Source of the DNA: Desulfobacteraceae bacterium
GTDB taxonomy: Bacteria > Desulfobacterota > Syntrophobacteria > BM002
Direction of reading: 5' to 3'
Assembly (NCBI GenBank): GCA_002899795.1
Contig: PPDG01000419.1
Location: 1 to 9,558 of the forward strand
DNA: 9,558 nt
Every line of letters starts with the position of its first letter. Within the stretch, counting starts at the first letter, position 1. A program made the position numbers and the translations under genes. Shown one piece after another: positions 1 to 5,913 of the stretch. The notes below the pieces were generated by a model. That model saw only the letters and a list, made by a program, of their open reading frames with translations, had not been told where the DNA came from and ran no database searches.

Positions 1-99
1 ATGTACTCCCACTCTCAGTCGCCCAGCGGCACAAACAGGAGGCGCTAGGTTCCACTGTAGGAATAGACAAAACAGGAATACAAGCAAACCTTTCCTCAT
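1..99 (-). CDS. Exported protein of unknown function, N-terminal fragment (cut by window edge)
   Basis: An ATG at 99-97 on the minus strand opens a frame that runs without a stop to the left edge (33 codons). It begins MRKGLLVFLF, continues with a hydrophobic stretch to about residue 20, and ends in a VCAAG cleavage-like site near residues 22-26, so it reads as a Sec signal peptide. The first mature residues are about GRLRVGVH. That is compatible with several periplasmic families, such as a solute-binding protein or an AMIN-type domain, but is too short to assign. The Shine-Dalgarno is weak (AAGAGAAAG, ending 2 nt before the ATG). It lies 223 bp downstream of thiL on the same strand. A hairpin sits between them, so it may be a separate transcription unit. 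Confidence 0.55.
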   Translation of the reverse strand, partial: MRKGLLVFLFCLFLQWNLAPPVCAAGRLRVGVH

Positions 100-237
100 G
101 GCTTTCTCTTTTCTAAGTCCGGATCTCTTATCTATCTTCCTGGTGAGATTCTGATGAAACGTATGGGGGGTTATTTAGCATGATCTATGCCAATTGAGAT
201 CGCCAAAACAAAATCTAAGATCTTGGAGGGATTTACC

Positions 238-257
238 GATTCCGTCATGCCGGAATC
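238..257 (-). terminator. Stem-loop downstream of thiL
   Basis: A perfect 7-bp inverted repeat (GATTCCG / CGGAATC) with a 6-nt loop lies 66 bp beyond the thiL stop. No clear U-tract follows on the minus strand, so it may be a short dispersed palindrome or a weak terminator rather than a textbook intrinsic terminator. The rest of 100-322 shows no supportable gene. Confidence 0.35.
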
Positions 258-322
258 CGCCGCTTGGATTGGTTTTGAGACTAACGAGTATCGCCAGGAT
301 GAAACTGGAGATGGATATCAGA

Positions 323-1318
323 CTATCTGAAATGATCCCAGCCGCTTGCTCCGATCACCTCTACAGAGCCATCACGACCTTCGAGTCTCAGACCCGACTC
401 AGCCACAGTGCTCCCTATGGAGTGAAATTGGCAGCCGTTGGATTCCAGGGCTTCCTGAAGCCTGGCAGCCGACTTTACAGGCACAGTCCCCAGAAGGACG
501 TAATCCTCTCCCACATGGAGTGAAAGATGTCGTGAGTCCTCTTGGAACTTCTCGCAATATGCTCTAAATTGTTCTGTCGTAGGGATCATTTTCTCTTCTA
601 TGATTGCCCCCAATTTTGATTCTGTACAGATGTGACCCAAGTCCGCAGCAACACCGTCGGAGACATCAATCAGCGAGTTTGCCACCTTCATGCTGGCAAT
701 GGTCCGCCCTGCCTTTAGCTGGGGATAAGGATTATGTTGGGCCTCAATCAGTTCCTCCCACTCATCGGACCCTCTTCCTTTCAGTATGATATCGAGGCCT
801 GCGGCGGCAGATCCCACCGGCCCCGTTAGAAAGACCACATCGCCCACCTTGGCGCCGGATCTGTAAAGGACCTCCTCCTCCCGAGCTTCACCCACCAGTG
901 CGATGTTGATAATCAAGAGGTCCGGCGATGAAGCGGTGTCACCTCCGAGAAGATTTACCTCAAATTCCTTTGCCATTGATTTCATGCCATCGTAAAGAGC
1001 GTCCAAAAACTCCAAATCAACCGTGTCAGGGATAGCAACGGATATCGCCGCCTCTTTCGGGGTGCCCCCCATTGCGGCAATGTCGGACATGTTGACTGCC
1101 ATTGATTTTCTACCCAGCTGATACGGGGGTATTGCCTCCAGGAGAAAATGAATCTGTTCAACCAGCATGTCGGTTGTCAGTAGGGTAGCCACCTCGGCGG
1201 AGGTCTTGAATACACAGCAATCATCCCCTATACCACTGATGACGTTTTCGTCTCTGATGAGACAACCGCCTTCGATCCGCTTGATAAAACCGAACTCACC
1301 GATGTCCTTGAGTTTCAC
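323..1318 (-). CDS. thiL: Thiamine-monophosphate kinase ThiL
   Basis: Phosphorylates thiamine monophosphate with ATP to thiamine diphosphate, the last step of the cytosolic pathway. The 331 residues match the usual length of about 320-340. Family motifs appear in order: GIGDDC at 29-34, the AVNMSDIAAMGG segment at 74-85 (metal/ATP-binding Asp and the glycine turn), GGDT at 125-128, LIDVSDG at 216-222 and GEDY at 270-273. All the acidic metal ligands I would expect are present. After GEDY the sequence is VLLG rather than the more common ELLF, a mild deviation. The start is GTG at 1318, giving MKLKDIGEFGFI, the typical family N-terminus, behind a G-rich stretch (GGGGGTG). It lies 297 bp after thiE on the same strand, so it probably has its own promoter or depends on read-through. 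Confidence 0.96.
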   Translation of the reverse strand: MKLKDIGEFGFIKRIEGGCLIRDENVISGIGDDCCVFKTSAEVATLLTTDMLVEQIHFLLEAIPPYQLGRKSMAVNMSDIAAMGGTPKEAAISVAIPDTVDLEFLDALYDGMKSMAKEFEVNLLGGDTASSPDLLIINIALVGEAREEEVLYRSGAKVGDVVFLTGPVGSAAAGLDIILKGRGSDEWEELIEAQHNPYPQLKAGRTIASMKVANSLIDVSDGVAADLGHICTESKLGAIIEEKMIPTTEQFRAYCEKFQEDSRHLSLHVGEDYVLLGTVPVKSAARLQEALESNGCQFHSIGSTVAESGLRLEGRDGSVEVIGASGWDHFR

Positions 1319-1615
1319 TGCAACACCCCCGAGTTAATTTTGGCTACGCACTTCTCCGCATGACCTCTGAAAATACGAAATCCGAAGCACGAAGCACGAA
1401 ACAAATTCAAAATCCTAATTCTCCAATGTTCAAAACATTTAGAATTATAAAAAGGAATTGTACGTTTTGGTAATTTGAAACCGGGGCCCCGCCCAAAGGG
1501 TGGGGAGTCCGGAGGACCAATTTTGAGAATTGGAAAATTGTTTCGGATTTCGATATTCGGATTTCGAATTTGAGCGCTAACATCACATCCGATAATAAAA
1601 TACCGCCTCGCGCCT
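1319..1615. repeat. Inverted-repeat intergenic element between thiE and thiL
   Basis: No gene is visible in this 297-bp gap. The left part (about 1375-1425) and the right part (about 1522-1570) are imperfect inverted copies built on CGAAATCCGAA...CGAAACAA. The copies flank an AT-rich stretch and a very strong GC hairpin at 1487-1505. The layout is that of a non-autonomous dispersed repeat, MITE- or REP-like, without coding capacity. Such CGAAATCCGAA-type repeats are, from memory, frequent in Desulfobacterota intergenic DNA, which is not verified here. Confidence 0.6.
1487..1505. terminator. GC-rich hairpin inside the thiE-thiL gap
   Basis: CCCCGCCC, loop AAA, GGGTGGGG: an 8-bp stem with one G-T pair in the plus reading. 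It could act as a transcriptional barrier between thiE and thiL, but no U-run follows in the minus direction. Its position in the middle of the inverted-repeat element suggests it belongs to that element. Confidence 0.35.
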
Positions 1616-2272
1616 CTATCGTATCTCCTTCTTAGCCCTTAGGACCTCCTCCTTGAGCGCTTGGGCTGCTGCCTTCGGATCCTCCTGGGAACATATAGCA
1701 GAAACCACCGCAACACCGTCCAGCCCCATCTTGACCGCCTCGTATGCGTTCGATTGATTCATGGAACCAATCCCCACAATAGGAATCTTCACCGCCCGCT
1801 TCAAGGACGATATTCCTTCCATCCCTATCTCCGCTACCAATTCGGGTTTGGTCGTAGTAAAGAAGATCGGTGACAGTCCCAGATAGTCTGCCCCCATTGA
1901 CTCTGCAGCCACAGCCTCATCCGTGGTGAATGCTGAGACACCGATGATTTTGTGCGGCCCGAGTATCTTTCGAGCTACATCGACAGGCATATCCTCCTGC
2001 CCCAGATGGACGCCATCAGCGTCCAGGGCAAGAGCGATGTCGATTCTATCATTTATGATCAGGGGGATATGTGCAGCTTCCAGGTAATCTTTTATTTTAA
2101 AACCCTCTTGGTAAAACTCCTGCGTGCTGGCCTCTTTTTCCCGAAGTTGCACGAGTGTTACTCCCCCGCTAACCGCGGCCTCGATAACCTCGAGGTTGCT
2201 ACGGCCAAGTGACAAAGCCCTGTCCGTCACCAAATATAATGAGTAGTCGACCTTCTGTTTCTCGTACTTCAA
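1616..2272 (-). CDS. thiE: Thiamine-phosphate synthase ThiE
   Basis: Joins HMP diphosphate and hydroxyethylthiazole phosphate into thiamine monophosphate; a cytosolic TIM-barrel enzyme. At 218 residues it has standard family length. Motifs in order: LYLVTD at 12-17, VQLREK at 41-46 (substrate-binding Gln, Arg and Lys), INDR at 73-76, DGVHLGQED at 86-94 (Mg/diphosphate Asp), GVS at 111-113, SPIFFTTTK at 134-142 (diphosphate-binding loop), VGIG at 166-169 and VAVVSAI at 187-193. The usual GIGG reads GIGS here. The start is TTG at 2272. An in-frame TAA lies shortly upstream with no ATG between, and a GAGGAGG site sits 11 nt before the TTG, slightly long spacing. It follows the small RHH gene by 128 bp and could share its transcript. 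Confidence 0.96.
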   Translation of the reverse strand: MKYEKQKVDYSLYLVTDRALSLGRSNLEVIEAAVSGGVTLVQLREKEASTQEFYQEGFKIKDYLEAAHIPLIINDRIDIALALDADGVHLGQEDMPVDVARKILGPHKIIGVSAFTTDEAVAAESMGADYLGLSPIFFTTTKPELVAEIGMEGISSLKRAVKIPIVGIGSMNQSNAYEAVKMGLDGVAVVSAICSQEDPKAAAQALKEEVLRAKKEIR

Positions 2273-2334
2273 CGGATTTGCGACCTCCTCTTCTTACTTT
2301 TTGACCAGATTTCTCCTCCAATGAAGTTCCCTGC

Positions 2335-2396
2335 AGCCCCGGCGACGGGATTTCCGCTCCGCTCCAACAAGCTACGGGGCTTGCGCTCGCTGAAGC
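2335..2396 (-). promoter_or_regulatory. thiE leader with mutually exclusive stem-loops
   Basis: The 128-bp leader between the RHH gene stop and thiE contains overlapping pairing options. One is a 5-bp hairpin pairing 2368-2372 with 2379-2383 (CAAGC/GCTTG). The second is a longer 6-bp pairing of 2336-2341 with 2375-2380 (GCCCCG/CGGGGC). The third is a GCTT/AAGC pair spanning 2379-2396. Because they share 2379-2380, stem 1 excludes the others. This could be an attenuator-like leader or simply a dispersed palindromic repeat. It lacks the CUGAGA and related conserved blocks of the TPP riboswitch. Confidence 0.35.
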
Positions 2397-2400
2397 ATTT

Positions 2401-2541
2401 TCAGGTCCTAAATTCTTTAAGGTACGTCTCTAGCAGTTTAATGATGAGGGCTTTTAAGGTAATTCCTTCCAGTGCGGCCTTTGCTTTGGCCTTGCGGTGC
2501 AAATCTTCCGGAAAATTCTTTATAATAATAGTCTTAGCCAC
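2401..2541 (-). CDS. Ribbon-helix-helix antitoxin-like protein (FitA/Arc type), apparently without a toxin
   Basis: A 46-residue frame from GTG at 2541, read MAKTIIIKNFPEDLHRK at the N-terminus. It has a beta strand (TIIIKNF), a helix (EDLHRKAKAKAALEG) and a second helix (LKALIIKLLETYLKEF). This is the plan of short RHH proteins such as FitA/VapB-type antitoxins, which dimerise through the strand and bind operator DNA. GTG is preferred because GGGAGG lies exactly 6 nt upstream; an ATG at 2547 abuts the same GGAGG and would be too close. The usual partner, a PIN-domain or RelE-like toxin gene directly downstream, is absent: thiE follows after 128 bp. It may be a solitary regulator or the remnant of a toxin-antitoxin pair. 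Confidence 0.75.
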   Translation of the reverse strand: MAKTIIIKNFPEDLHRKAKAKAALEGITLKALIIKLLETYLKEFRT

Positions 2542-2568
2542 GTGCATCCTCCCACTCTTTTTCCACCT

Positions 2569-2597
2569 AGTATAGTAAATATTATATATATTGTATA
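2569..2597 (-). promoter_or_regulatory. Candidate promoter of the RHH gene (and possibly thiE)
   Basis: On the minus strand, TATACA (2597-2592) and TATACT (2574-2569) are spaced by 17 bp, a plausible sigma70 pair. A perfect TATAAT also occurs at 2586-2581 but with a poor -35. The very AT-rich segment with the two repeated TATAC words could also hold the autoregulatory operator expected for an RHH protein. Confidence 0.4.
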
Positions 2598-2659
2598 CGC
2601 GTCCTCATCTTTTAGTTCTGGGAGTCACCTCCTTTGGACGTGGCGCAAATATGATCGCA

Positions 2660-2698
2660 GATTGTAGATGTGGGATTTGGGAACTAAAATCCGCAATC
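2660..2698. repeat. Imperfect inverted repeat
   Basis: GATTG...CAATC arms enclose an inner GGATTT / AAATCC stem with an 8-nt loop (2673-2692). It lies between the divergent RHH gene and the unknown plus-strand gene, and looks like a small dispersed palindromic element. No coding frame is supported in 2548-2771. Confidence 0.4.
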
Positions 2699-2771
2699 TT
2701 GCTTCCCTTTTTCTTGCAATCTTCAGCATGCTCTTGTAACGTAGGGTGCAGTCATCACTCCATTGGGTCAG

Positions 2772-3464
2772 ATGATTGCCACTGAACAATATTCCACTAT
2801 AATTGATTCGAACAAATCTCTTATGGCTCTGTATTCAGAATCAGAATTGGATGTAAAGGCGAAAGCTACCGTCTTTTCTCTGGACCGCAACCTTGCACAG
2901 AACGGCATCATCAAACAAATCTCTGATCTTTACATTACATTCTGTGAAAGTTCAAAAGCCAGAAAATTGTCATTGAAACCCCGCAAGGTCACTGAAGGAG
3001 TCGAGTTAAGACTTCTTTTTGAACTCCTTTGTTTCACTTCTTTTCTTACATCTCAGATAATACCCAACTACGTTTCAACCAGAAAACTCCTTAGAAAAAA
3101 AACAAATTATGAACTCGTTCGGTATTACAGTGGGCAAGCTGCAAAACATCTTGAAAAATTTTGCCAAGATCTCGGGATGACCAAACTGCAAGAGATAATT
3201 TTCATTGCTCCACCACCTGAGGTAAAAATTAAATTAGGTGATCCTCTCCATCCCACTGCACGTCTTACCGCATATTCAGAATGTCATGCGGAAAGAAAAG
3301 GTAGAGAGATACAGCACTTTGCTCAACACCTAAGTAAAGCGCTGGACCCTTATCACTATCCGAGTCTAGAAGCCCTATGGAATCCTCAGGTAGTGACTCT
3401 CAAGAAACTAGCACAAAGAGCTATGGCTGAGGTTTTTGAGCCTTCAGTGAAACTTGGAAGATGA
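2772..3464 (+). CDS. Hypothetical protein, no recognised family
   Basis: An uninterrupted frame of 230 residues from the ATG at 2772; a TTG at 2763 is also possible. Neither start has a convincing Shine-Dalgarno, so the start is uncertain. The protein appears soluble. It has a mostly helical N-terminal half, one moderately hydrophobic stretch (LRLLFELLCFTSFLTSQII, about residues 81-99), then basic RKLLRKKTNYELVRYY, and a C-terminal half with IIFIAPPPEVKIKLGD and SECHAERKGREIQHF. I recognise no catalytic motif or domain. Codons are richer in A/T than those of thiM or the right-hand cluster, consistent with an acquired gene. It stands alone, divergent from the RHH gene and 188 bp before the PilZ gene. 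Confidence 0.6.
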   Translation: MIATEQYSTIIDSNKSLMALYSESELDVKAKATVFSLDRNLAQNGIIKQISDLYITFCESSKARKLSLKPRKVTEGVELRLLFELLCFTSFLTSQIIPNYVSTRKLLRKKTNYELVRYYSGQAAKHLEKFCQDLGMTKLQEIIFIAPPPEVKIKLGDPLHPTARLTAYSECHAERKGREIQHFAQHLSKALDPYHYPSLEALWNPQVVTLKKLAQRAMAEVFEPSVKLGR

Positions 3465-3640
3465 GTGCAAGCCCGGCTGGAAAATATTCTGGCACAGGAG
3501 TTGCTAAATCCATCTAGAGCAGTGAGACTTTCTCCCTTCAGCTAAGAAGTTTGCAGATCTCAAAATGGTAGTTTTTCTGACGACTTAAAGCTATTTGAAC
3601 TTGCTCGGGCACCAGGGTGAGACTTCAAAGCTGCATCAAT

Positions 3641-3645
3641 GGAGG
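3641..3645 (+). promoter_or_regulatory. Ribosome binding site deciding the PilZ gene start
   Basis: A perfect GGAGG lies 7 nt before TTG 3653, favouring the shorter 125-residue protein over the GTG start at 3617. Confidence 0.65.
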
Positions 3646-3652
3646 TATAGCT

Positions 3653-4030
3653 TTGGATACATCACAGTGGAATGAAGCGCGAAAATACCCGAGGAGCAAA
3701 GCGAGCTGGCCCGTCGTTATACTCACAAACCGTGGTGCCCTGATAGCTGAGACAAGAAATATCAGCCCGGAAGGGGCCTTCATTTTCTGTGAGCGGCCGC
3801 TTCCTCCTGAGGAGAAGATCAGGGTACTCATCATGTTCCCAAACAGTCGTTATCTGGATATCCCTTCCGAGGTGACCTGGTCCTATCCCTATGGTTCAGA
3901 CAAAGACGCTACCCCCAGTGGCATGGGTGTCCGATTTCTCGAGATTTCCGAAGCAGACCGTGAATTCATTGCCTCTTTATCTTCGGGCTATCTCGAGGCA
4001 GAATTCGAGAAAGGTAGTTATCTCGATTAG
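3653..4030 (+). CDS. PilZ-domain protein, putative c-di-GMP receptor
   Basis: A single-domain PilZ protein of 125 residues. The two c-di-GMP-binding motifs are present: RKYPR (RxxxR, R10 and R14) near the N-terminus, and NISPEG at 36-41 ([D/N]xSxxG). These are followed by the beta-barrel signature GMGVRF at 90-95. It is therefore likely a cytosolic sensor of cyclic di-GMP that controls motility, secretion or surface traits; the target is not evident. The start is taken as TTG at 3653 because a perfect GGAGG (3641-3645) lies 7 nt upstream; a GTG at 3617 would add 12 residues with no ribosome site. It is monocistronic and converges on thiM. Confidence 0.88.
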   Translation: MDTSQWNEARKYPRSKASWPVVILTNRGALIAETRNISPEGAFIFCERPLPPEEKIRVLIMFPNSRYLDIPSEVTWSYPYGSDKDATPSGMGVRFLEISEADREFIASLSSGYLEAEFEKGSYLD

Positions 4031-4069
4031 CCCGACCAATCCCCGACGGCTTCGTAAAAAGTCCATCTA

Positions 4070-4085
4070 TCCCGCCTCGGCGGGA
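4070..4085. terminator. Stem-loop between convergent pilZ-type gene and thiM
   Basis: TCCCGCC and GGCGGGA pair perfectly around a 2-nt centre (5-6 bp stem with a usable loop). It lies in the 102-bp gap between two convergent genes, where a bidirectional terminator is expected. No strong U-tract is seen. The adjoining GACGGCTTCGTAAAAAGTC (4045-4063) resembles a dispersed repeat common in related genomes, from memory and unverified. Confidence 0.45.
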
Positions 4086-4132
4086 CTCCTCAGAATAACA
4101 CCCATAAAACGCGGTTTCCGGATGGGCACAAA

Positions 4133-4933
4133 TTAGATCGTTTCCAGGCGAGCCTGGGCCTGAAACTCTGCAGGAGTAATCTCGTAAAGAGCATCTAACA
4201 AAGATACGATGAAGGAGCCCGGAGAACTTGTTTTGGTCCCAGCATGTTCTCCAGCCAATCCAAAGAAAGCAAGGCCTGCGGAGGTGGCTTCAAGCGGGTC
4301 ATTTGTTACGCTGGCAAAAGCTGCGATTGTTACCGTAGCCGCGCATCCAGTGCCCGTCACAGAACCGAGCATCGGATGGCCGTTAGAGCAGCGAATCACC
4401 CGCTTTCCATCTGTGATCAGATCCACCGGGCCTGTGATGGCAGCAACTGAGTCGATCTCTGTGGCCACCTCTCTAGCTGTCTCAAGGGCCTGCTCAGCTC
4501 CATGGGCAGTCTCAACGCCTTTCGTTCTAATGGAATCCGAAGCGATGGAGAGGATCTCTGAGCCGTTGCCACGTACCACTGATAGTCTCAGCTCTTTTAC
4601 CAGCTTCCTGAATGTATTTGTTCGGAGGGACGTCGCCCCAGAACCCACCGGATCGAGAATGATCGGCACGCCGAGTTCGTTTGCTCTTCGGCCCGCTTTT
4701 AGCATTGATTCAATCCAATGTTTTGAAAGGGTGCCGATGTTTATCACCAACGCACTGGCAAGCGAAACCATCTCTTCCACCTCATCTGCGGCGTGAGCCA
4801 TAACTGGTGAAGCTCCCATTGCCAGGAGTGTGTTGGCGGTAAAATTCATCACCACATAATTAGTTATGTTGTGCACCAGAGGTTTTTCATCCCTCAGCTT
4901 TTCCAGCAACGACTTCAGATCATAACCAGGCAT
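4133..4933 (-). CDS. thiM: Hydroxyethylthiazole kinase ThiM
   Basis: Phosphorylates 4-methyl-5-(2-hydroxyethyl)thiazole with ATP, salvaging the thiazole half of thiamine for ThiE; a cytosolic ribokinase-like enzyme. The 266 residues match the family. Diagnostic motifs: LVHNITNYVVMN at 19-30, GASPVMAHA at 40-48, LVINIGTL at 62-69, ILDPVGSGAT at 92-101, RGNGSEI at 121-127 (usually RGNASEI) and GSVTGTGC at 190-197, which carries the catalytic-site Cys 197. The start is ATG at 4933, with GGAG 6 nt upstream; a TTG four codons earlier would place the start inside that ribosome site. It is separated from thiE and thiL by two plus-strand genes, and follows a nitroreductase gene by 151 bp on the same strand. 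Confidence 0.97.
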   Translation of the reverse strand: MPGYDLKSLLEKLRDEKPLVHNITNYVVMNFTANTLLAMGASPVMAHAADEVEEMVSLASALVINIGTLSKHWIESMLKAGRRANELGVPIILDPVGSGATSLRTNTFRKLVKELRLSVVRGNGSEILSIASDSIRTKGVETAHGAEQALETAREVATEIDSVAAITGPVDLITDGKRVIRCSNGHPMLGSVTGTGCAATVTIAAFASVTNDPLEATSAGLAFFGLAGEHAGTKTSSPGSFIVSLLDALYEITPAEFQAQARLETI

Positions 4934-4970
4934 TATTTTCTCCAATCATTGTGACTTTGTATCTCTACAG

Positions 4971-4991
4971 GTTATACCAACCGCATGCGGT
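4971..4991 (-). promoter_or_regulatory. Candidate extended -10 promoter of thiM with adjacent palindrome
   Basis: The minus strand reads TGGTATAAC at 4979-4971, an extended -10 (TGn plus TATAAC), giving a leader of roughly 30 nt before thiM. No good -35 is seen. Directly upstream is a perfect 12-bp palindrome ACCGCATGCGGT (4980-4991), well placed for a repressor site. No TPP-riboswitch-like sequence fits in the short leader. Confidence 0.35.
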
Positions 4992-5025
4992 GAGCGGTAA
5001 GCGGTAAGCTGTAAGCTGTAAGCGG
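4987..5025. repeat. 7-bp tandem repeat
   Basis: Five consecutive heptamers plus a partial copy: GCGGTGA, GCGGTAA, GCGGTAA, GCTGTAA, GCTGTAA, GCGG. It lies in the nitroreductase-thiM gap. Copy number could vary between strains. A 5-bp hairpin (5023-5027 with 5033-5037) follows directly. Confidence 0.8.
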
Positions 5026-5084
5026 TTCGAAAAACCGTCCGACTTGCCAATCTCTTGCTTTTCTCTGCTTACTGTTCACTAGAA

Positions 5085-5594
5085 TTACCATTTCTCATAT
5101 CTTACCAACTCAGAGAGCGGCTTTCTTTTCTTTCGAGGGGGTTGATCTGCTGCGTAGCCTAGGGGGGTGAAGGCAATCGGCTCAATACCGTCTGGCAACC
5201 CTAAAACTTCCTTTGCTGCCACAGGATCAAAGGCCGCGATCCAACAGGTTCCGAGCCTTGACGCAGTGGCGGCCATTATCAGATGATCCATGACAATGGC
5301 AACATCCACATCGTTGTAGTTTTTCCCGTCTTTCCTGACCCAGTTTTTAGCAGGAACACCACAGGCACATATGACAATCGGCGCCTCCACGAACCATAAT
5401 TTACTATAGATTCTCAGTAGCTCTGCTTCACGGTCTGCAGTGTGAATGACGATTAACTGGTATGGCTGCCGGTTTGCTGCCGTTGGGGCCAGCCGGGCAG
5501 CATCGAGAATCCGGCTCAGCTTTTCCTTTTCCACCGGATCTGATTTGTAAGACCGTACGCTGTATCTTTGTCTGGCCAGCTCTAGAAAATCCAT
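5085..5594 (-). CDS. Nitroreductase-family FMN oxidoreductase
   Basis: A compact 169-residue nitroreductase-fold protein that would bind FMN and act as an NAD(P)H-dependent reductase; the substrate is unknown. Motifs: RQRYSVRSY at 8-16 (FMN phosphate Arg and the RxSxRxF/Y signature), LAPTAANRQPYQ at 35-46 (usual APSxxNxQPW region), DVAIVMDHLIMAAT at 97-110, LGTCWIAAFD at 114-123 and TPLGYA at 143-148 followed by a basic RKKRKPL tail. All core FMN-contact segments are present, so it looks intact. The start ATG at 5594 has AGGAG upstream at good spacing. It precedes thiM by 151 bp, but the repeat and promoter-like sequence in the gap argue against tight coupling. Confidence 0.93.
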   Translation of the reverse strand: MDFLELARQRYSVRSYKSDPVEKEKLSRILDAARLAPTAANRQPYQLIVIHTADREAELLRIYSKLWFVEAPIVICACGVPAKNWVRKDGKNYNDVDVAIVMDHLIMAATASRLGTCWIAAFDPVAAKEVLGLPDGIEPIAFTPLGYAADQPPRKKRKPLSELVRYEKW

Positions 5595-5728
5595 GATTAA
5601 CTTCTCCTAGTAAATACGCATATCGCCCCTTGTGGGAGCGGCTTTTCCACCCGCCTAGCCTGAACGGTTCGCAATGGCGGACAGGTAGACGCGAGCCAAC
5701 CAGCTGTCCGGCTGACGACTAAAGTTTT

Positions 5729-5806
5729 TACCACAAAGGACACAAAGACCACAAAGTGTTTCATAGATAGAGGTGTCTTCTCTGTGTGCTTTGTAATCTT
5801 GGTGGT
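5729..5806. repeat. Inverted repeat of ACCACAAAGnnCACAAAG type
   Basis: The left arm (5729-5756) reads TACCACAAAGGACACAAAG and so on. The right arm (5780-5806) is its imperfect reverse complement (TTTGTAATCTTGGTGGT at the end). The arms are about 27 bp, with a 23-bp centre. There is no coding capacity, consistent with a small REP- or MITE-like dispersed element. Confidence 0.6.
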
Positions 5807-5851
5807 GTAAGTATGGTACGGTAGTTTTTTTTGCGATAAGCACCACAAATG

Positions 5852-5880
5852 TTGACTCCCAACTAGTTTATGATTAAAAT
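5852..5880 (+). promoter_or_regulatory. Candidate sigma70 promoter of the Cys-rich protein/ABC cluster
   Basis: TTGACT (5852-5857) and TAAAAT (5875-5880) are separated by exactly 17 bp. A transcript would start near 5887 and meet a GAGGAG ribosome site at 5898-5903, 10 nt before TTG 5914. Confidence 0.55.
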
Positions 5881-5913
5881 GGTAGACAATAAAATCTGAG
5901 GAGACTAGTACCC

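Larger units (their letters stand above)
5595..5913. other. Non-coding intergenic region rich in repeat debris
   Basis: This 319-bp divergent gap holds the nitroreductase ribosome site at its left end, an inverted GGACAG/CTGTCC pair (5679-5684 with 5704-5709), the larger inverted repeat at 5729-5806, and the promoter of the right-hand cluster. Minus-strand open frames across it translate to low-complexity Lys/Thr- and Val/Phe-rich sequence from the CACAAAG repeats and are not credible genes. Confidence 0.6.

Noticed and set aside
2321..2575. Plus-strand open frame of 84 codons
   Set aside because: Antisense to the RHH gene, which has the better ribosome site and a recognisable fold.
3600..3652. 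c-di-GMP riboswitch before the PilZ gene
   Set aside because: The GGCACCAGGG-like stretch is too short and lacks the two-helix arrangement of GEMM riboswitches.
4209..4796. Plus-strand open frame of 195 codons
   Set aside because: Entirely antisense to thiM, whose motifs are unmistakable; the translated sequence has no family features.
4987..5025. CRISPR-like array
   Set aside because: The heptamers are directly contiguous with no spacers, so this is a simple tandem repeat.
4934..5084. TPP riboswitch upstream of thiM
   Set aside because: No CUGAGA-type or related conserved blocks; the sequence is a heptamer array, a palindrome and a short leader.
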